Assembly (NCBI GenBank): GCA_937135995.1
Contig: CAKZOF010000643.1
Span: 1 to 5,872, forward strand
Direction of reading: 5' to 3'
DNA: 5,872 bases
DNA from: an uncultured Pyrinomonas sp.
Lineage (GTDB): Bacteria; Acidobacteriota; Blastocatellia; Pyrinomonadales; Pyrinomonadaceae
Below are positions 5,688 through 5,872 of the stretch, piece by piece. The notes beneath the pieces were generated by a model, which saw only the letters and a program-made list of their open reading frames with translations, had not been told where the DNA came from and did not search any database. The position numbers and the translations under genes are program-made. Every line of letters begins with the position of its first letter. Within the stretch, counting starts at the first letter, position 1.

Positions 5688-5872
5688 ATGAATCGAGAAG
5701 CGCCAACCACCGTTTCGCCGCGAAACGACATGAGGATCCGGCTCCATCCGGTTCTGGATGGCGCGCGCGCCGTCATTTTCGACGCTGGCGGCACGCTGGT
5801 CCACCCTGATTGGGAACGATTGAGCGAACTCGCCGCGTCGAGTCTGGGGCGAAGGGCCGACGGTGTCGAGCT
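5688..5872 (+). CDS. HAD-superfamily hydrolase, N-terminal part (gene runs off the window)
   Basis: The frame stays open to the window end. It carries ARAVIFDAGGTLVHPDW, the first motif of the haloacid dehalogenase superfamily: a hydrophobic strand followed by the nucleophile Asp (residue 32 from this start). The usual phosphatase form is DxDGT; here the second Asp is Gly (DAGGT), as in a known FDAGGTL subgroup, so a standard phosphatase mechanism should not be assumed. Three in-frame ATGs exist. The one at 5640 lies in the loop of the murQ terminator and is unlikely. Those at 5688 and 5730 are both possible, and neither has a good ribosome binding site; 5730 would put the nucleophile at residue 18. 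Substrate unknown. It lies behind a terminator, so it may not belong to the murQ operon. Confidence 0.8.
   Translation, partial: MNREAPTTVSPRNDMRIRLHPVLDGARAVIFDAGGTLVHPDWERLSELAASSLGRRADGVE
5711..5727. repeat. Perfect 7-bp hairpin just before the second HAD start candidate
   Basis: CGTTTCG-CCG-CGAAACG is a perfect 7+7 stem with a 3-base loop, ending 2 bases before the ATG at 5730. If translation begins at 5730 it would cover the ribosome binding region. If it begins at 5688 the repeat is inside the coding sequence. Confidence 0.5.

Overview
This is a GC-rich bacterial window with tightly packed genes on both strands. Five genes are complete or nearly so, and a partial gene sits at each end. 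The layout suggests a chromosomal housekeeping region. The gene order PIN-TRAM / ispD / ispF, the GC richness and the general style of the proteins would fit an Acidobacteriota-type genome, but that is a weak inference. No phage, transposon, CRISPR, tRNA or rRNA signal was found.

Left part (1-3249, all minus strand): read in the direction of transcription, there is a LysR-type regulator, then a membrane-anchored PIN-TRAM protein of the YacL type, then ispD and the start of ispF. The PIN-TRAM and ispD genes overlap by four bases (TTGA, with a TTG start for ispD). The PIN-TRAM gene has an extended -10 promoter placed so close to its ATG that the mRNA could be nearly leaderless. IspD and IspF are two enzymes of the methylerythritol phosphate (MEP) pathway to isoprenoid precursors.

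Centre (3250-3393): a divergent control region of 144 bases between lysR and a sugar kinase gene. It is AT-rich compared with its surroundings. It holds two promoters that overlap each other on opposite strands, a 15-bp LysR-type operator candidate (TTAT-N7-ATAA) and two tandem TTC-N6-GAA dyads. This is the densest regulatory site in the window.

Right part (3394-5872, plus strand): a BadF/BadG-type N-acetylhexosamine kinase, a 256-base gap with a strong stem-loop, murQ (MurNAc-6-phosphate etherase), a terminator with two further stem-loops, and the first part of a HAD-superfamily gene. Kinase plus MurQ make a short peptidoglycan sugar salvage route: the kinase would phosphorylate MurNAc and/or GlcNAc, and MurQ would convert MurNAc-6-P to GlcNAc-6-P and D-lactate. 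The divergent LysR protein is the obvious candidate regulator. That differs from the RpiR-family MurR that controls murQ in E. coli.

I see no clear novel system. The parts most worth following up are the lysR/kinase control region, the stem-loop cluster after murQ, and the histone-like basic tail on the LysR protein.
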